From the NCBI RefSeq assembly GCF_900104685.1, contig NZ_LT629755.1, forward strand, positions 558,001 to 622,000: a stretch of 64,000 bases of DNA, written 5' to 3'. The first letter of the stretch is position 1, and the number at the start of each line of letters is the position of its first letter. A program made the position numbers and the translations under genes. This document shows, one piece after another, positions 33,923 through 41,805 of the stretch. Source of the stretch: Agromyces flavus. Its GTDB lineage: Bacteria; Actinomycetota; Actinomycetes; Actinomycetales; Microbacteriaceae. A model generated the notes under the pieces. It was given only the letters and a program-made list of their open reading frames with translations, ran no database searches and had not been told where the DNA came from.

Positions 33923-35158
33923 GTGAGCGTCGACGAGACGGCGGCCGTCCGGGAGCCCGACCCGTTCCGCCGCACCCGGTGGTCTCCGCGCGTGCGCTGG
34001 CGGCTCCTGCCGTGGTGGGCGCGGGTCGTGCTCGTCTACCTCGCGGCGCGAGCGGTGACGACGGCGTTCGTGCTGGAGCTCGCGGGCCGGCAGGGGCCGA
34101 ACGCCTGGACCGGCGCGTATCCCGGCTACTTCGAATTCGCGAACCTCTGGGACGCCCGCTGGTACGCGTTCATCGCGTCATCCGGGTACCCCGACGAGCT
34201 GCCGCGCACCGATGACGGCCACGTCGCCGAGAACCAGTGGGCGTTCCTGCCGGTCTACCCCGGAGTCGTGCGCGTGCTCACGGCGGTCGGCGTGCCGTGG
34301 GATGTCGCATCGGTCCTCATCGCGCTGATCGCGGGCCTCGGCGCGGCGCTCGTGTTCCATCGACTCATGTCGAGGTTCCTCGACCCCGACCAGGCGATGT
34401 TCGCCGTCGTGCTGTTCTGCGTCGCGCCGGTCGCGCCCATCATGCAGTTCGGCTACGCCGAGTCGCTCGGATTCCTGTGGCTCGCGGTCGCGCTGCTCCT
34501 CCTCGTCGACCGGCGGTACGGATGGCTCGTGCCGGTCGTCGTGATCTGGGCGTTCACGCGTCCGGGCGCGCTCGCATTCGCGCTCACGCTCGGGCTGCAC
34601 TGGATCGTGCGTTGGGTCTCGCGGGAGCGGGAGCCGTTCCCGGTTCGCGAGCGCGTCGCCGCGGCATCCGTCGCCGTCGTGGCGGGCGTCGCCGGACTCG
34701 CATGGCCGGCGATCGCCTGGGCGGTCACGGGCGAGATGGGCGCCTACACCGAGACCGAGCTCGCGTGGCGATCCTCGTACATCGGCTACGTCGAGCTCGT
34801 GCCGCTCACGCCGTGGTTCCAGGGCGGGGACTGGTGGCTCGGCCAGCCCATGGGCACGATCGCGCCCATCGCGCTGGTCGTCGCGTTCGGGCTCGTGCTC
34901 GTGTCGCCGTGGGTGCGACGGCTCGGCATCGACCTCAGGCTCTGGCTCGCCAGCTACGCGCTGTACCTCTTCGCGGTGTTCTTCCCGCAGTCGAGCACGT
35001 TCCGGATCCTCGCGCCCATGTTCCCGCTCGCGGGAGCGCTGGCGGTGCCGCGCTCGCCGTGGTGGCGGGGCGGACTCGTCGCCGTCTCGCTCGCGTTGCA
35101 GTTCGGGTGGCTCGTCATCGCCTGGCGGATCGACGGCTACGACTGGACGCCGCCGTGA
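33923..35158 (+). CDS. GT-C type membrane glycosyltransferase (PIG-V/mannosyltransferase-like)
   Basis: A 411-residue integral membrane protein with about nine to ten helices. The EFANLWDARWYAFIASSGYP segment contains the DxRWY-type motif of the first periplasmic loop, found in GT-C enzymes of the PIG-V class, and AENQWAFLPVYPGVVRVL follows as usual. These enzymes use polyprenyl-phosphate sugars to glycosylate outside the cell. Start is GTG at 33923 with GAGG 9 bases before. It follows dapE by 10 bases; a functional link to lysine synthesis is not evident. Acceptor unknown. Confidence 0.78.
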   Translation: MSVDETAAVREPDPFRRTRWSPRVRWRLLPWWARVVLVYLAARAVTTAFVLELAGRQGPNAWTGAYPGYFEFANLWDARWYAFIASSGYPDELPRTDDGHVAENQWAFLPVYPGVVRVLTAVGVPWDVASVLIALIAGLGAALVFHRLMSRFLDPDQAMFAVVLFCVAPVAPIMQFGYAESLGFLWLAVALLLLVDRRYGWLVPVVVIWAFTRPGALAFALTLGLHWIVRWVSREREPFPVRERVAAASVAVVAGVAGLAWPAIAWAVTGEMGAYTETELAWRSSYIGYVELVPLTPWFQGGDWWLGQPMGTIAPIALVVAFGLVLVSPWVRRLGIDLRLWLASYALYLFAVFFPQSSTFRILAPMFPLAGALAVPRSPWWRGGLVAVSLALQFGWLVIAWRIDGYDWTPP

Positions 35159-35248
35159 CGCGCGAACGCACGGCAGCGCGGCGGTGAACGCGTCCCCGCG
35201 CCATCCACAAGGGCGGCCGCGTCGCACCGGGGTGTCGGCCGGATACGG

Positions 35249-35254
35249 GATAAT
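35249..35254 (+). promoter_or_regulatory. Probable -10 of the DUF3117 gene
   Basis: GATAAT, about 29 bases before the ATG at 35284; GAAAGGGG serves as the ribosome site. Confidence 0.45.
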
Positions 35255-35283
35255 GGAGATTCAGCCACGAAAGGGGTAGCTCA

Positions 35284-35457
35284 ATGGCGGCCATGAAGCC
35301 ACGCACTGGAGACGGACCGATGGAGGCTGTGAAGGAGGGTCGGCTCATCATCGTGCGCGTGCCCCTCGAGGGCGGCGGCCGCCTCGTCGTCTCGGTGAAC
35401 GACGCTGAGGCCAAGGAGCTCTACGACGTCCTCGGCGGCGTCGTGAACGCGGCCTGA
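35284..35457 (+). CDS. DUF3117 protein
   Basis: A 57-residue protein, MAAMKPRTGDGPMEAVKEGR at its start, then IIVRVPLEGGGRLVVSV. This is the conserved actinobacterial DUF3117 sequence; the function is unknown. GAAAGGGG (35268-35275) precedes the ATG by about 8 bases. It lies between the GT-C gene and the O-methyltransferase, a place it also occupies in mycobacteria (from memory). Its high conservation and small size suggest a structural or regulatory role. Confidence 0.92.
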   Translation: MAAMKPRTGDGPMEAVKEGRLIIVRVPLEGGGRLVVSVNDAEAKELYDVLGGVVNAA

Positions 35458-35483
35458 GCCGGGGGTCGCGCGCCGCGCGACCT

Positions 35484-36116
35484 TCAGGCGCCCAGCTTCA
35501 CGATCTGGAGCAGGCCGTCCCCGGCCGGCGAGATGGCGGTCACCACGGCGGAGGATGCCGCGAGTTCCGAGATGAGCTCGCGGAACGCCGTCGCCGCGTC
35601 ATCCCGCCGCGCCGGGTCGGCCACGCGCCCCTTCCACAGGGCGCGCGCCACGAGCACGCTGCCGCCCGGCTTGGCGAGTCGCAGCCCGTGCTCGACGTAC
35701 TCGATGACCGACGGCGCGTCGGCGTCGACGAAGACGACGTCGTACGACCGCTCGTTCATGCGCGGCAGCACCTCGCTCGCGCGGCCCGCGATCAGGCGCA
35801 CGCGAGCCGGTGCGATCCCGGCATCGGCGAAGTGCTCGCGCGCGTGCTGCTGATATTCGGTCTCGGTGTCGATCGAGGTCAGGTGCGCGCCGCGCGCGGC
35901 CTGCAGCATCCACAGCCCCGACACGCCGACGCCGGTTCCGACCTCGATGATCGCGCGCGCGTCGCAGGCCGCCGCGATCACCGCGAGCTGTGCGCCGACC
36001 GCGGGCGACACCGGCTCGACGCCGAGCTCGAGGGACTGCTGGCGGGCCTTCGCGATCGACTCGGATTCCACGACGCTCTCGTCGACGTACTTCCAGTTCA
36101 GGTCGTGTTCGGACAC
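35484..36116 (-). CDS. O-methyltransferase (SAM-dependent)
   Basis: 210 residues of the class I methyltransferase fold (Methyltransf_3/COMT-like). The SAM-binding motif is IIEVGTGVGVSGLWML, the acidic residue of motif 2 is in TSIDTETEYQQHA, and SYDVVFVDADAPSV is the metal-near segment. The start is GTG at 36116 with CGGGAG before it. It is divergent from tatB. In many actinobacteria an orthologue stands next to the sigE-rseA-htrA-tatB cluster; here only tatB remains beside it. Substrate unknown. Confidence 0.9.
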   Translation of the reverse strand: MSEHDLNWKYVDESVVESESIAKARQQSLELGVEPVSPAVGAQLAVIAAACDARAIIEVGTGVGVSGLWMLQAARGAHLTSIDTETEYQQHAREHFADAGIAPARVRLIAGRASEVLPRMNERSYDVVFVDADAPSVIEYVEHGLRLAKPGGSVLVARALWKGRVADPARRDDAATAFRELISELAASSAVVTAISPAGDGLLQIVKLGA

Positions 36117-36191
36117 GTGGCGGCTCCCGGGGTCTTCCGACCCCCAAGCCTAGGGGTCCGGCTCGCGGCACTCGGCACGCCTCGCCGCCGC

Positions 36192-36197
36192 TATCCT
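36192..36197 (+). promoter_or_regulatory. -10 element for leaderless tatB
   Basis: TATCCT, six bases, then ATG at 36204. Confidence 0.55.
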
Positions 36198-36203
36198 TGT
36201 CGC

Positions 36204-36593
36204 ATGGGCGGCCTCACCTTCGACAAACTCCTCATCGTCGGGGTGATCGCCGTGTTCCTCCTCGGACCCGAGCGACTCCCGCACTACGCGGCGCAGCTGG
36301 GCAAGTTCGTGCGCTCGATGCGCGACATGGCCAACGGCGCGAAGTCGCGCGTGCGCGACGAGATGGGGCCCGACTTCGACGAGGTCGACTGGCGCAAGCT
36401 CGACCCGCGCCAGTACGACCCGCGCCGCATCATCCGCGAGGCGCTGACCGAGGTCGACCCGTTCGCCGAGCCCGCTCGACCCGTCGTCGCGCGCGCCGGC
36501 GTGAACGAGAACTCCGCGTACCTGCAGCGCAAGCGCAAGCGCGAAGCGCTCGCAGCGGGCGAGGGTGCGCCGTTCGACTCCGAGGCGACCTAG
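36204..36593 (+). CDS. tatB: Sec-independent protein translocase subunit TatB
   Basis: A 129-residue component of the twin-arginine pathway. The single N-terminal helix (FDKLLIVGVIAVFLLGPERLP) ends in the TatA/B hinge with GPE, followed by an amphipathic helix (HYAAQLGKFVRSMRDMANGAK) and a charged C-terminal tail. The absence of a Gly-Phe pair before the amphipathic helix and the length favour TatB over TatA. The start is 6 bases after TATCCT, without ribosome site. tatA and tatC are not in this window. Confidence 0.9.
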   Translation: MGGLTFDKLLIVGVIAVFLLGPERLPHYAAQLGKFVRSMRDMANGAKSRVRDEMGPDFDEVDWRKLDPRQYDPRRIIREALTEVDPFAEPARPVVARAGVNENSAYLQRKRKREALAAGEGAPFDSEAT

Positions 36594-36627
36594 GCGGCGC
36601 CGTCCCGGCCTTCGTCGGCCGCGCCGC

Positions 36628-38187
36628 TCAGGCGCGCCGGATGCCCCGGAGCACGCGCGCGAGCAGGATGAAGAGCGGGATCATCCGGGCGAAGTCGCGC
36701 CCGGAGTGGGGGAGTCCGACGATCCGGCGGTTGACCGACATGGTCACCGGATCGACGAACCGCAGGAGCCCCTCGCGGCCGTTCCGCCGTCCGATGCCTG
36801 ACTGCTTGAGGCCTCCCATCGGTGCATCGACCGAGCCGAACGACCCGCGGTACCCCTCGTTGACGTTCACGCTGCCCGCGTCGATCTGCGTCGCGAGGCG
36901 CGACCCTCGGCGCGTCGAGCCCGAGAGCACGGTCGCGTTCAGGCCGTACTCGGATTCGTTCGCGACGAGGACGGCCTCGGTCTCGCCGTCGACCACCGAG
37001 AGGCTCACCACGGCGCCGAAGGTCTCCTCGGTGCTCACGCGCATGTCTGGTGTGACGTCGGTGAGCACCGTGGGCTCGAACGCCCACGGTCCGAGGTCGG
37101 GGCGGTGCCGCCCGCCGACCAGGACGCGTGCGCCCTTGGCGAGGGCGTCGTCGAGGTGCGCGCGGACGCGCTCGAGCTGCGATGCGGTCGCGAGGCTGCC
37201 GTAGTCGGCGTCGTGGTCGAACCCGGACCCGATCCGAGGGTCGCTCAGGCGCGCGACCAGTGCCTGCGTGAACGGTTCGGCGACGCGGCGGTCGACGTAG
37301 ATGCGCTCGGCCGAGACGCACAGCTGGCCCATCGACGAGAAGCACGCGTACGCGGCATCCGCCGCCGCCTGCTCGGCGTCGACGTCGTCGAGCACGAGGA
37401 GCGCGTTCTTGCCGCCGAGCTCGAGCGACGCGCCGACGAGGCGCCGGGCGGCCTTCTCGGCGATCCGGCGGCCGGTCGCGGTCGACCCCGTGAAGCAGAT
37501 GTAGTCGACCTCGTCGGTGACCGCCTCGCCGACCTCGCCGGGTTCGCCGGCCACCACGGCCCACAGGGCCTCGGGCACGCCCGCGTCGATGTACGCCCGA
37601 CGCAGCGCCAGGATCGAGAGCGCACCCTGGTCGTCGGCCTTCTGCACGACCGCGCACCCTGCCGCGAGGGCGGGCACCACGTCCATCGCGGCGAGTGCCA
37701 CCGCGTAGTTCCAGGGCGTGATGACGCCGACCACGCCCTTGGGGCGGTAGCGGACCCGGGTCGAGACGGCGACCGGGACGACGCCGCGCCGACGTCCGCC
37801 TCCGAGCACGCTCCGGGCCTTGAGGGCGTTCCAGCGCGTCACGCTGAGCGCGGCGAACACCTCCTCGAAGGCCTGGCCGCGGGTCTTGCCGCTCTCGAGC
37901 TGGGCGAGGTCGAGCAGCTGCTCGCGCCGTTCCAGCAGGAGGTCGTGCGCTCGGAGCAGCACGTCACGGCGCCGCGCGAATCCGGCCCGGGCCCAGGCCA
38001 GCTGCGCGAGTCGCGCGCGCGACACCGCGCCGCGCACGTCGTCGGCGCTGGAGCGGGGCAGTTCGACGAGGGTCTCGCCGGTGGAGGGCGTGGGCACCGG
38101 CACCGTGCGACCCGTGGACGCCACGAGGTCGTCGAGCAGCGCGTCGTACGTGGAGGGGACGGGCGTTCGGGCGGGGGCGTTCAGCAC
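36628..38187 (-). CDS. Succinate-semialdehyde dehydrogenase-type aldehyde dehydrogenase
   Basis: A 519-residue enzyme of the aldehyde dehydrogenase superfamily. The catalytic glutamate is in LELGGKNALLVL and the cysteine is in FSSMGQLCVSAER; the N-binding residues are in VVGVITPWNYAVALA and FTGSTATGRRIAEKAAR. The C-terminal tail of about 40 residues is basic and ends with a short hydrophobic stretch (MIPLFILLARVL), which suggests a weak membrane contact. Family members of this type are annotated GabD2 (NADP). Its start, GTG at 38187, is leaderless and divergent from the MFS transporter gene. Confidence 0.88.
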   Translation of the reverse strand: MLNAPARTPVPSTYDALLDDLVASTGRTVPVPTPSTGETLVELPRSSADDVRGAVSRARLAQLAWARAGFARRRDVLLRAHDLLLERREQLLDLAQLESGKTRGQAFEEVFAALSVTRWNALKARSVLGGGRRRGVVPVAVSTRVRYRPKGVVGVITPWNYAVALAAMDVVPALAAGCAVVQKADDQGALSILALRRAYIDAGVPEALWAVVAGEPGEVGEAVTDEVDYICFTGSTATGRRIAEKAARRLVGASLELGGKNALLVLDDVDAEQAAADAAYACFSSMGQLCVSAERIYVDRRVAEPFTQALVARLSDPRIGSGFDHDADYGSLATASQLERVRAHLDDALAKGARVLVGGRHRPDLGPWAFEPTVLTDVTPDMRVSTEETFGAVVSLSVVDGETEAVLVANESEYGLNATVLSGSTRRGSRLATQIDAGSVNVNEGYRGSFGSVDAPMGGLKQSGIGRRNGREGLLRFVDPVTMSVNRRIVGLPHSGRDFARMIPLFILLARVLRGIRRA

Positions 38188-38193
38188 GTCGTC

Positions 38194-38249
38194 AGTCTAG
38201 GCGCGGGCGCGGGCGCGCGAGCGGGCGGCCTCGCCGGTCCGGCTATGCT
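38194..38249. promoter_or_regulatory. Divergent leaderless promoters of the dehydrogenase and MFS genes
   Basis: Minus strand: TAGACT (AGTCTA at 38194-38199), six bases, GTG at 38187. Plus strand: TATGCT (38244-38249), six bases, ATG at 38256. Confidence 0.55.
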
Positions 38250-38255
38250 TCCCGC

Positions 38256-39623
38256 ATGACCGCACCGGAGCGACGTCTCGCCCGCGGCGTCGTGACCCGG
38301 TATGCGATCGGCTCGGTCGGCACCGGCGGCTTCGCGACGCTGCCCGGACTCGTGCTCGTCTTCTACCTCACCGACACGCTCGGAGTGACCGCCCTCGCCG
38401 CAGGCCTCGTCGTGACCGCCGCCAAGGTGTGGGACGTCGTGGTGGATCCGTGGATCGGCGAACGGAGCGACCGCGCGCTCGCGTCCAGCGGCACGCGGCG
38501 CACCTGGATGCGGGTCGGCGCGATCGCCCTGCCGTTCGCGTTCGCGGCGACCTTCGCCGTCCCGCTCGGGCTGCCGCCCGTGGCATCCGGCACCTGGGTC
38601 TTCATCGCGTTCCTCGCCGCGGCCACCGCGTTCAGCCTGTTCCAGGTGCCCTACATCGCGCTGCCTGCCGAGCTCACCGACGACTACGACGGCCGGACCC
38701 GACTGCTCACGTGGCGCGTGGTGGTGCTGAGCGTGGCGATCCTGCTCTTCGGTGCGGGCGGGCCGCTGCTGCGACGTGCCGGCGGAAGCGACGAGGCGCT
38801 CGGCTACCTCGTGATGGCGGTCGTGGCCGGCGTGCTCGTCGGCGCCGGCATGCTCATCGCGACCACCACGGCCCCACGCGGGGCGCCCTCGGCCGTTCCG
38901 CCGCCGCGCCGGCTGCGCGACGGGTATGCGGAGGGGCTGGCGGCGCTGCGGCGCAGCCGGCCGTTCCGCGACCTGCTCACGGCCTTCGTCCTGCAGGGGC
39001 TCGCGACGGGCCTCATGCTCGCCGCCGCGAACTACGTCGCCGCGCGCGTGCTCGAGTCGGAGGATGCCCTGACGTTCCTGTTCGTCGCGCTCATCGCGCC
39101 GGCCGTCGTCTGCGCGCCGTTGTGGGGGCGGCTCGCGCGTCGGGTCGGCAAGGAGCGCGGCTTCGCACTCGCGAGCCTGCTCTTCGCCGTGGCCGCGGCC
39201 GCCCTCGTCGGAATGCTGTGGGCGCCCGGGCCTTGGGTCTACGCGCCCGTCGCGCTCGCCGGCGCCGCGTACGCCGGCATGCAGTCGCTGCCCATGGCGA
39301 TGCTGCCCGACGTGATCACGCACGATGCCCGCCGCAACGGCGATGGGCGGGCTGGAAGCTTCGGCGGCGTGTGGACCGCAGGGGAGACCGCAGGGATGGC
39401 GCTCGGCGCCACGCTCCTCACGGTGGTGCTCGCGGTGACGGGCTACGTCGAGTCGGTCGGCTCGACGGTCGTCGACCAGCCGCCCGCGGCCGTCGCCGGC
39501 ATCGTCGTGGCGTTCAGCCTGCTGCCCGCCGGCCTCGTGCTGCTCAGCCTGGTGCCGCTCGCGCGCTATCCGCTGCGACGAGGCGACATCGATGCGGATG
39601 CCGCGGTGGCGGTGCCGCGATGA
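38256..39623 (+). CDS. MFS transporter, GPH (melibiose-carrier-like) type
   Basis: 455 residues and twelve predicted membrane helices. The segment WDVVVDPWIGERSDRALASSG is the loop between helices 2 and 3 of the glycoside-pentoside-hexuronide:cation symporters, with the D-x(2)-G-x(2)-SDR motif. FQVPYIALPAELTDDYDGRT is the matching motif of helices 4-5. GPH proteins take up sugars with Na+ or H+; the true substrate is unknown. The stop overlaps the decarboxylase start (ATGA), so they are coupled and may share an amine or amino-acid role instead. Confidence 0.86.
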   Translation: MTAPERRLARGVVTRYAIGSVGTGGFATLPGLVLVFYLTDTLGVTALAAGLVVTAAKVWDVVVDPWIGERSDRALASSGTRRTWMRVGAIALPFAFAATFAVPLGLPPVASGTWVFIAFLAAATAFSLFQVPYIALPAELTDDYDGRTRLLTWRVVVLSVAILLFGAGGPLLRRAGGSDEALGYLVMAVVAGVLVGAGMLIATTTAPRGAPSAVPPPRRLRDGYAEGLAALRRSRPFRDLLTAFVLQGLATGLMLAAANYVAARVLESEDALTFLFVALIAPAVVCAPLWGRLARRVGKERGFALASLLFAVAAAALVGMLWAPGPWVYAPVALAGAAYAGMQSLPMAMLPDVITHDARRNGDGRAGSFGGVWTAGETAGMALGATLLTVVLAVTGYVESVGSTVVDQPPAAVAGIVVAFSLLPAGLVLLSLVPLARYPLRRGDIDADAAVAVPR

Positions 39624-41188
39624 ACCTGCTGCGGCGTGAGGCTGCCGACATCCTCGCCGAGATCGCGGCACTGCGGGCCGCCGATGCCCCCACGCACGGT
39701 GGACGCGTGCTCTCGTACGTGTACGACTCCGGCGTCGCCGAGCTCGACGAGCTCGCCGCCGGGGCGGCCCGGCTCATGCAGCCGGTCAACGGGCTCGACC
39801 CGACGACATTCACATCCGTCGCGGCGATGGAGGCCGGCGTGGTCGGGTTCGCACGCCGCATCCTCCACGGCGAGTCCGACGGCTCGGACGGCGCCGAGGT
39901 CGTCGTCGGCTCGGTGACGTCCGGTGGCACCGAGAGCTGCATGCTGGCGGTCAAGGCGGCGCGCGACGTCTGGCGCGCGGCGAACCGCGCGGGCGGAGCC
40001 GGCGACACGCGCGCGCCACGCCTCGTCGCCCCGACCACGGCGCACGCCGCGTTCCACAAGGCGGCCGAGTACTTCGGACTGCGACTCGACCTCGTCCCGG
40101 TCGACCCGGCCGGCGGCGCACCCGAGGCGGCCGCGGTCGTCGACCGCCTCGACGACGACGTGGCCCTCGTGGTGCTCAGCGCGCCGTCCTACCCCTTCGC
40201 CGCACTCGATCCGATCGAGGAGATCGCCGCGAACTGCGCCGAGCGAGGCATCGCACTGCACGTCGACGCCTGCATCGGCGGCTTCGCACTGCCCTTCTGG
40301 CCCCAGCGGCTCCGCACGTGGGATCTCCGCCTGCCCGGCGTCACGAGCCTCTCGGCCGACCTGCACAAGTACGGATACGCGCCGAAGGGCGTGTCGGTGC
40401 TGCTCACCCGTGGGCGCGACCGGCAGCGACACCAGTACTTCGCGACCACGGGGTGGCCCGGCTACCCGGTCGTGAACCCGACGATGGCGGGGTCCAAGCC
40501 CGCGGGGCCGCTCGCCGCGGCCTGGGCCATCATCCACGCGCTCGGCGACTCCGGCTTCACCGAGCTCACCGGGCGATCGGCCCGCGCGACGTCGGTCCTT
40601 CGACGGGCGATCGACGGTATCGACGGCCTTCGGATCGTGGGCGAACCGGTCGGGCCACTCCTCGCGGTCGCCGCCGACGAGGGCGTCGCGCAGGAGCTCC
40701 GTGTCGATCCGCACCACTGGGCCGATGCGCTCCGGACCGCCGGTTGGCAGCTGCAACTTCAGCCCGGAATGGTGCAGGCGGACGGCACGACTCTGCCGCC
40801 CACGACACATCTGACCGTGACACCGGTCACGGAGTCGGTCGCCGGCGAACTGTCGGGCGCGCTCGTCGCCGCCGCGGATGCCGTGCGCGGGGTTCCGCCG
40901 GTGGATGGCGCGGTGCTCGTCGCCGAGCTCGCGGCGGGACTGCCCGGGGGGCCCGCGGCGCTCGCCGCGGCGTCCGCCGACCTCGACTCGGACGCCGCGG
41001 CCGACCTGCTCGCCGCGTTCGGCCTGCTCGGCGGTCACGCCGGCACCGTGGCGCTGCCCGCGCGGCTCGCCCCCGTGCTCGCGCTCGTGGAGACCCTGCC
41101 CGCGCCGCTCACCGAGCGCCTGCTCGTCGAGTTGCTCGCGCGCGTGGTCGAACCCGGGGGCTCTCAGGCCTCCCGGCCGTCCAGGTAG
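39620..41188 (+). CDS. PLP-dependent decarboxylase / sphingosine-phosphate-lyase-like enzyme
   Basis: Group II decarboxylase fold, 522 residues. The PLP lysine is Lys250 in SADLHKYGYAPKGVSVLL, and ALHVDACIGGFALPF holds the PLP-nitrogen aspartate; GSVTSGGTESCMLAVKAAR binds the phosphate. The HKYGYAPKG form is closest to sphingosine-1-phosphate lyases and related aldolytic enzymes rather than glutamate decarboxylase. A C-terminal extension of about 110 Ala-rich residues (beyond about 415) follows. Start and stop overlap both neighbours (ATGA with the MFS gene; 25 bases tail to tail with the response regulator). The substrate is unknown. Confidence 0.85.
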   Translation: MNLLRREAADILAEIAALRAADAPTHGGRVLSYVYDSGVAELDELAAGAARLMQPVNGLDPTTFTSVAAMEAGVVGFARRILHGESDGSDGAEVVVGSVTSGGTESCMLAVKAARDVWRAANRAGGAGDTRAPRLVAPTTAHAAFHKAAEYFGLRLDLVPVDPAGGAPEAAAVVDRLDDDVALVVLSAPSYPFAALDPIEEIAANCAERGIALHVDACIGGFALPFWPQRLRTWDLRLPGVTSLSADLHKYGYAPKGVSVLLTRGRDRQRHQYFATTGWPGYPVVNPTMAGSKPAGPLAAAWAIIHALGDSGFTELTGRSARATSVLRRAIDGIDGLRIVGEPVGPLLAVAADEGVAQELRVDPHHWADALRTAGWQLQLQPGMVQADGTTLPPTTHLTVTPVTESVAGELSGALVAAADAVRGVPPVDGAVLVAELAAGLPGGPAALAAASADLDSDAAADLLAAFGLLGGHAGTVALPARLAPVLALVETLPAPLTERLLVELLARVVEPGGSQASRPSR

Positions 41189-41805
41189 GCGAGGATCGCG
41201 CGCACCCGGCGATTCTCATCCCGGGACTCGCCGAGTCCGAGCTTCGCGAAGATGTTGCTGATGTGGGTCTCGATCGTGCGCTCGGAGAGGAAGAGATGCT
41301 GGCCGACCGCCGCGTTCGACCAGCCCTCGGCCATGAGAGCGAGCACCTCGATCTCGCGCTCGGTGAGGGTGTCGAGCACGTTCGTCGCGCGCGCGGCACC
41401 CAGGAGCCGCGTGACGACGTCGGGATCGAGCGACGTGCCGCCGCAGGCCACGCGATCCAGCGCGGTGAGGAACTCGTCGACGTCGAGCACGCGGTCCTTC
41501 AGGAGATAGCCGATGCCGCCTGCGGTGACGAGTTCGAGCGTCCGTCGTGTCTCGATGTGCTGCGACAGCAACATCACGGGTGTCCGCGGCGCATCCGCCC
41601 GAATCTCGAGCGCCGCATCGATGCCCTCGGCATCGGAGGGCATCCGGATGTCGAGGACGACCACGTCGGGTCGGTGCGCCCGCGTCTGCGCCACGGCGAC
41701 CGGACCCGTCGCGGCGCGCCCGACGATCTCGTGACCCGCGGACTCGAGGAGGGCTGACAGCCCTTCCCGGAACAGCGCGGAATCCTCGCCGATCACGATC
41801 CGCAC
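41164..41805 (-). CDS. NarL/LuxR-type response regulator
   Basis: 213 residues with receiver domain (phospho-acceptor Asp52 in DVVVLDIRMPS; Lys in YLLKDR) and a LuxR helix-turn-helix (LTEREIEVLALMAEGWSNAA). Start is GTG at 41805, inside the kinase gene by 13 bases; an upstream ATG would add a basic non-family stretch. It is co-directional with the kinase and should be its partner. The regulated gene may be the divergent membrane protein. The gene ends in the tail of the decarboxylase. Confidence 0.93.
   Translation of the reverse strand: MRIVIGEDSALFREGLSALLESAGHEIVGRAATGPVAVAQTRAHRPDVVVLDIRMPSDAEGIDAALEIRADAPRTPVMLLSQHIETRRTLELVTAGGIGYLLKDRVLDVDEFLTALDRVACGGTSLDPDVVTRLLGAARATNVLDTLTEREIEVLALMAEGWSNAAVGQHLFLSERTIETHISNIFAKLGLGESRDENRRVRAILAYLDGREA

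Noticed and set aside
38429..39619. Longer start for the PLP enzyme
   Set aside because: That frame runs inside the MFS gene and is a shadow; the ATG at 39620 is coupled to the MFS stop.
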